From: Acetobacter suratthaniensis
Lineage (GTDB): Bacteria; Pseudomonadota; Alphaproteobacteria; Acetobacterales; Acetobacteraceae
Assembly: GCF_017377745.1 (NCBI RefSeq)
Contig: NZ_JAFVMG010000007.1
Location: forward strand, 62,001 to 126,000
Direction of reading: 5' to 3'
Length of the DNA: 64,000 nucleotides
Of the stretch, positions 62,800 through 64,000 are shown piece after piece. Both the position numbers and the translations under genes were made by a program. Within the stretch, counting starts at the first letter, position 1, and every line of letters starts with the position of its first letter. The notes below the pieces were generated by a model that was not told the DNA's origin, did not search any database, and saw nothing but the letters and a program-made list of their open reading frames with translations.

Positions 62800-64000
62800 G
62801 ATGCGCGGCCCGATGCCGTGCCATCAAATGCCCTCGCGCGTTTCGTGCGGCGCAGGCCGTTATGGCTGGTGTCCATATCGCCCGTCAGGTCATAGACATC
62901 CGGCTGCACAACGGAAAGGCGGGTGCGGTAGCCGTCCGGTGCCGCCACCCATGTCACGGCACCGATGAGCATGTCCTGATCAATCCCCGCGAAATGGTCC
63001 TGTACCAGCACAAGCTGGTTAGGCAGCCACAGAGCGCCATTCTGCGCGCGCAGCCCGATAACCGAATACACCCGCATGGCTGCTCCCGCGCGGGTTGAGC
63101 GCATGCGCCATTCCGCCTGATCCTGCATCGTCCAGGCAGATGCATCGGTTCTGGGTTTCATCGCCTTACGGCGCACATGCCGTACACTCCCCCGATACGC
63201 CCCGGATGCCGGGGTGGAGGCTCCCGAGTTAGGGTCAACCGGGTTCATCGCCTGCTGGGCCGCCACCGAACCGCCACTCTGGCTGGCGGACAGGAACACG
63301 CGCGGCCTGTAGCGACGCACGGCTGGATCAATCGCATGACCAAAGCGCAAGGTCGCCGCCGCTTCGGCCGCGTCTGGAGTTACCCCGGCACCGGAGCCAT
63401 CCGGCGGCGCGTCCAGCGGTGCGCCTCCAGCCCGCAGCGGGCTTTGAACAGGCCTTAAAAGGCTGTTGAAAGATCCTTTTACATAGACATCGGAAAACCG
63501 CCCCCGCGAGGAAAGCCGCGCTTCCATGGCATGCACATTACCGGGGTTGCGCAGGCTGTCGGGGGCTCGCGTCTGGCCGGATTTTGTCAGCACCACGCCG
63601 CCCACACCATCTGACGTGACCAGAACGCCCCGCTGGCGTGAATGGCGCTCGATTGCCGCCATCGCCGTCTCGGCCGGTTCCAGCGCTACCAGAGTAAAGG
63701 GGGTTCCTGCATCCACATCCGCCGCCACGGTAAAACCAAAGGGCAGGCAGATTGTCTGCACCAGCTTGGCCAGCGTAACCATGCGATATTCACCGGGGCC
63801 GGTAGGATTGGCGGTGGAATCCACAAGATCACCCGTCACGTCCCGCCCCGTGATCCACGCCTCGAATGCGCCACCCTCCATACGGAGCTGGATATCATCC
63901 ACCCAGCCCTTCATTACCGTCTGACCATGGATGAGGATTTCAACCGGGTCATGCTCGGTCACACGGTAAATCTCTGCCAGCGCCGTGCGGGAGACAGGGG
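62796..64000 (-). CDS. Phage tail/baseplate hub protein, Mu Gp44 (P)/gpD-like, partial
   Basis: At least 401 codons; the frame is open to the window edge, reading SRTALAEIYRVTEHDPVEILIHGQ, so the true start is outside. Hub-protein features: AFEAWITGRDVTGDLVDSTA, YRMVTLAKLVQTICLPFGFTV, EPAETAMAAIERHSRQRGVLVTSDGVGGVVLT, and late LPNQLVLVQDHFAGIDQDMLIGAV. It joins the tail tube to the spike. Confidence 0.85.
   Translation of the reverse strand, partial: PVSRTALAEIYRVTEHDPVEILIHGQTVMKGWVDDIQLRMEGGAFEAWITGRDVTGDLVDSTANPTGPGEYRMVTLAKLVQTICLPFGFTVAADVDAGTPFTLVALEPAETAMAAIERHSRQRGVLVTSDGVGGVVLTKSGQTRAPDSLRNPGNVHAMEARLSSRGRFSDVYVKGSFNSLLRPVQSPLRAGGAPLDAPPDGSGAGVTPDAAEAAATLRFGHAIDPAVRRYRPRVFLSASQSGGSVAAQQAMNPVDPNSGASTPASGAYRGSVRHVRRKAMKPRTDASAWTMQDQAEWRMRSTRAGAAMRVYSVIGLRAQNGALWLPNQLVLVQDHFAGIDQDMLIGAVTWVAAPDGYRTRLSVVQPDVYDLTGDMDTSHNGLRRTKRARAFDGTASGRAS

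Larger units (their letters stand above)
56538..64000 (-). mobile_element. Mu-like prophage, tail end (partial)
   Basis: Ten contiguous minus-strand genes in Mu late-gene order: Gp44, Gp45, Gp46, Gp47 and Gp48-type baseplate proteins, tail fibre, two small genes and a Dam methylase. Most neighbours overlap by 1-4 bp. The element continues beyond the window. The outer end near 56.4-56.5 kb is inferred from the terminator and the change in base composition; no terminal repeat could be confirmed. Confidence 0.75.

Noticed and set aside
1-64000. CRISPR arrays, rRNA genes and complete IS elements
   Set aside because: No regularly spaced repeats, rRNA signatures or transposase reading frames were found in the window.

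Overview
The window is high-GC DNA from an alphaproteobacterium, most likely an acetic acid bacterium (Acetobacteraceae). The evidence is a GcrA cell-cycle regulator, a bactofilin, DUF3576 and DciA-like genes, and a tRNA-Arg(CCU) gene split by a group I intron of the alphaproteobacterial type. The genus is an inference. Most of the window is chromosomal core and catabolic DNA. The last 7.5 kb is the tail end of a Mu-like prophage.

Layout. 1-4.5 kb: end of RNase D, a PfkB/adenosine-kinase-type kinase, bactofilin, gcrA and a Sel1-repeat protein. 4.5-9.7 kb: a Fur-boxed TonB-dependent siderophore receptor, then a globin-coupled diguanylate cyclase and an HD-GYP phosphodiesterase (c-di-GMP turnover). 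9.7-28.3 kb: a methylated-amine island. It has a LysR regulator, a four-subunit SoxBDAG/MgdABCD-type oxidase or dehydrogenase, purU, folD, a LuxR-type regulator, tdm (TMAO demethylase, DUF1989-GcvT), tmm (trimethylamine monooxygenase), a GcvT-like protein, the three dimethylamine monooxygenase components, and a GNAT-nitrilase pair. 28.4-31.1 kb: an antiporter, then an AT-rich gene for an unusual membrane protein with periplasmic LprI and peptidoglycan-binding domains and a cytoplasmic Mrr-type nuclease domain. 31.3-44.3 kb: intron-containing tRNA-Arg(CCU), holA, lptE, leuS, envelope lipoproteins, a dciA-like gene, mutY, hemH, nth and an ABC exporter. 44.5-49.9 kb: Pit phosphate transporter, PPK2, an FMN-glutamate-synthase-like protein and a pirin. 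50-55.8 kb: a MocR regulator with a nitrilase-fold amidase, an APC permease, an omega-aminotransferase and a malonate-semialdehyde-decarboxylase-like tautomerase. 55.9-64 kb: a very AT-rich secreted protein, then Mu-type baseplate and tail-fibre genes and a Dam methylase, all on the minus strand and running off the window.

How the genes fit together. Tmm would oxidise trimethylamine to TMAO, Tdm would cleave TMAO to dimethylamine and formaldehyde, and the heme/flavin monooxygenase would make methylamine. The Sox/Mgd enzyme, PurU and FolD would handle folate-bound one-carbon units. A near-identical 22-bp palindromic element lies upstream of both the sox/mgd operon (next to the LysR gene) and the dmm operon, which suggests one regulon. 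A second pair of inverted repeats links the MocR gene to the distant aminotransferase operon. That fits a beta-alanine to malonate semialdehyde to acetaldehyde route. No CRISPR array, rRNA or complete IS element was seen.
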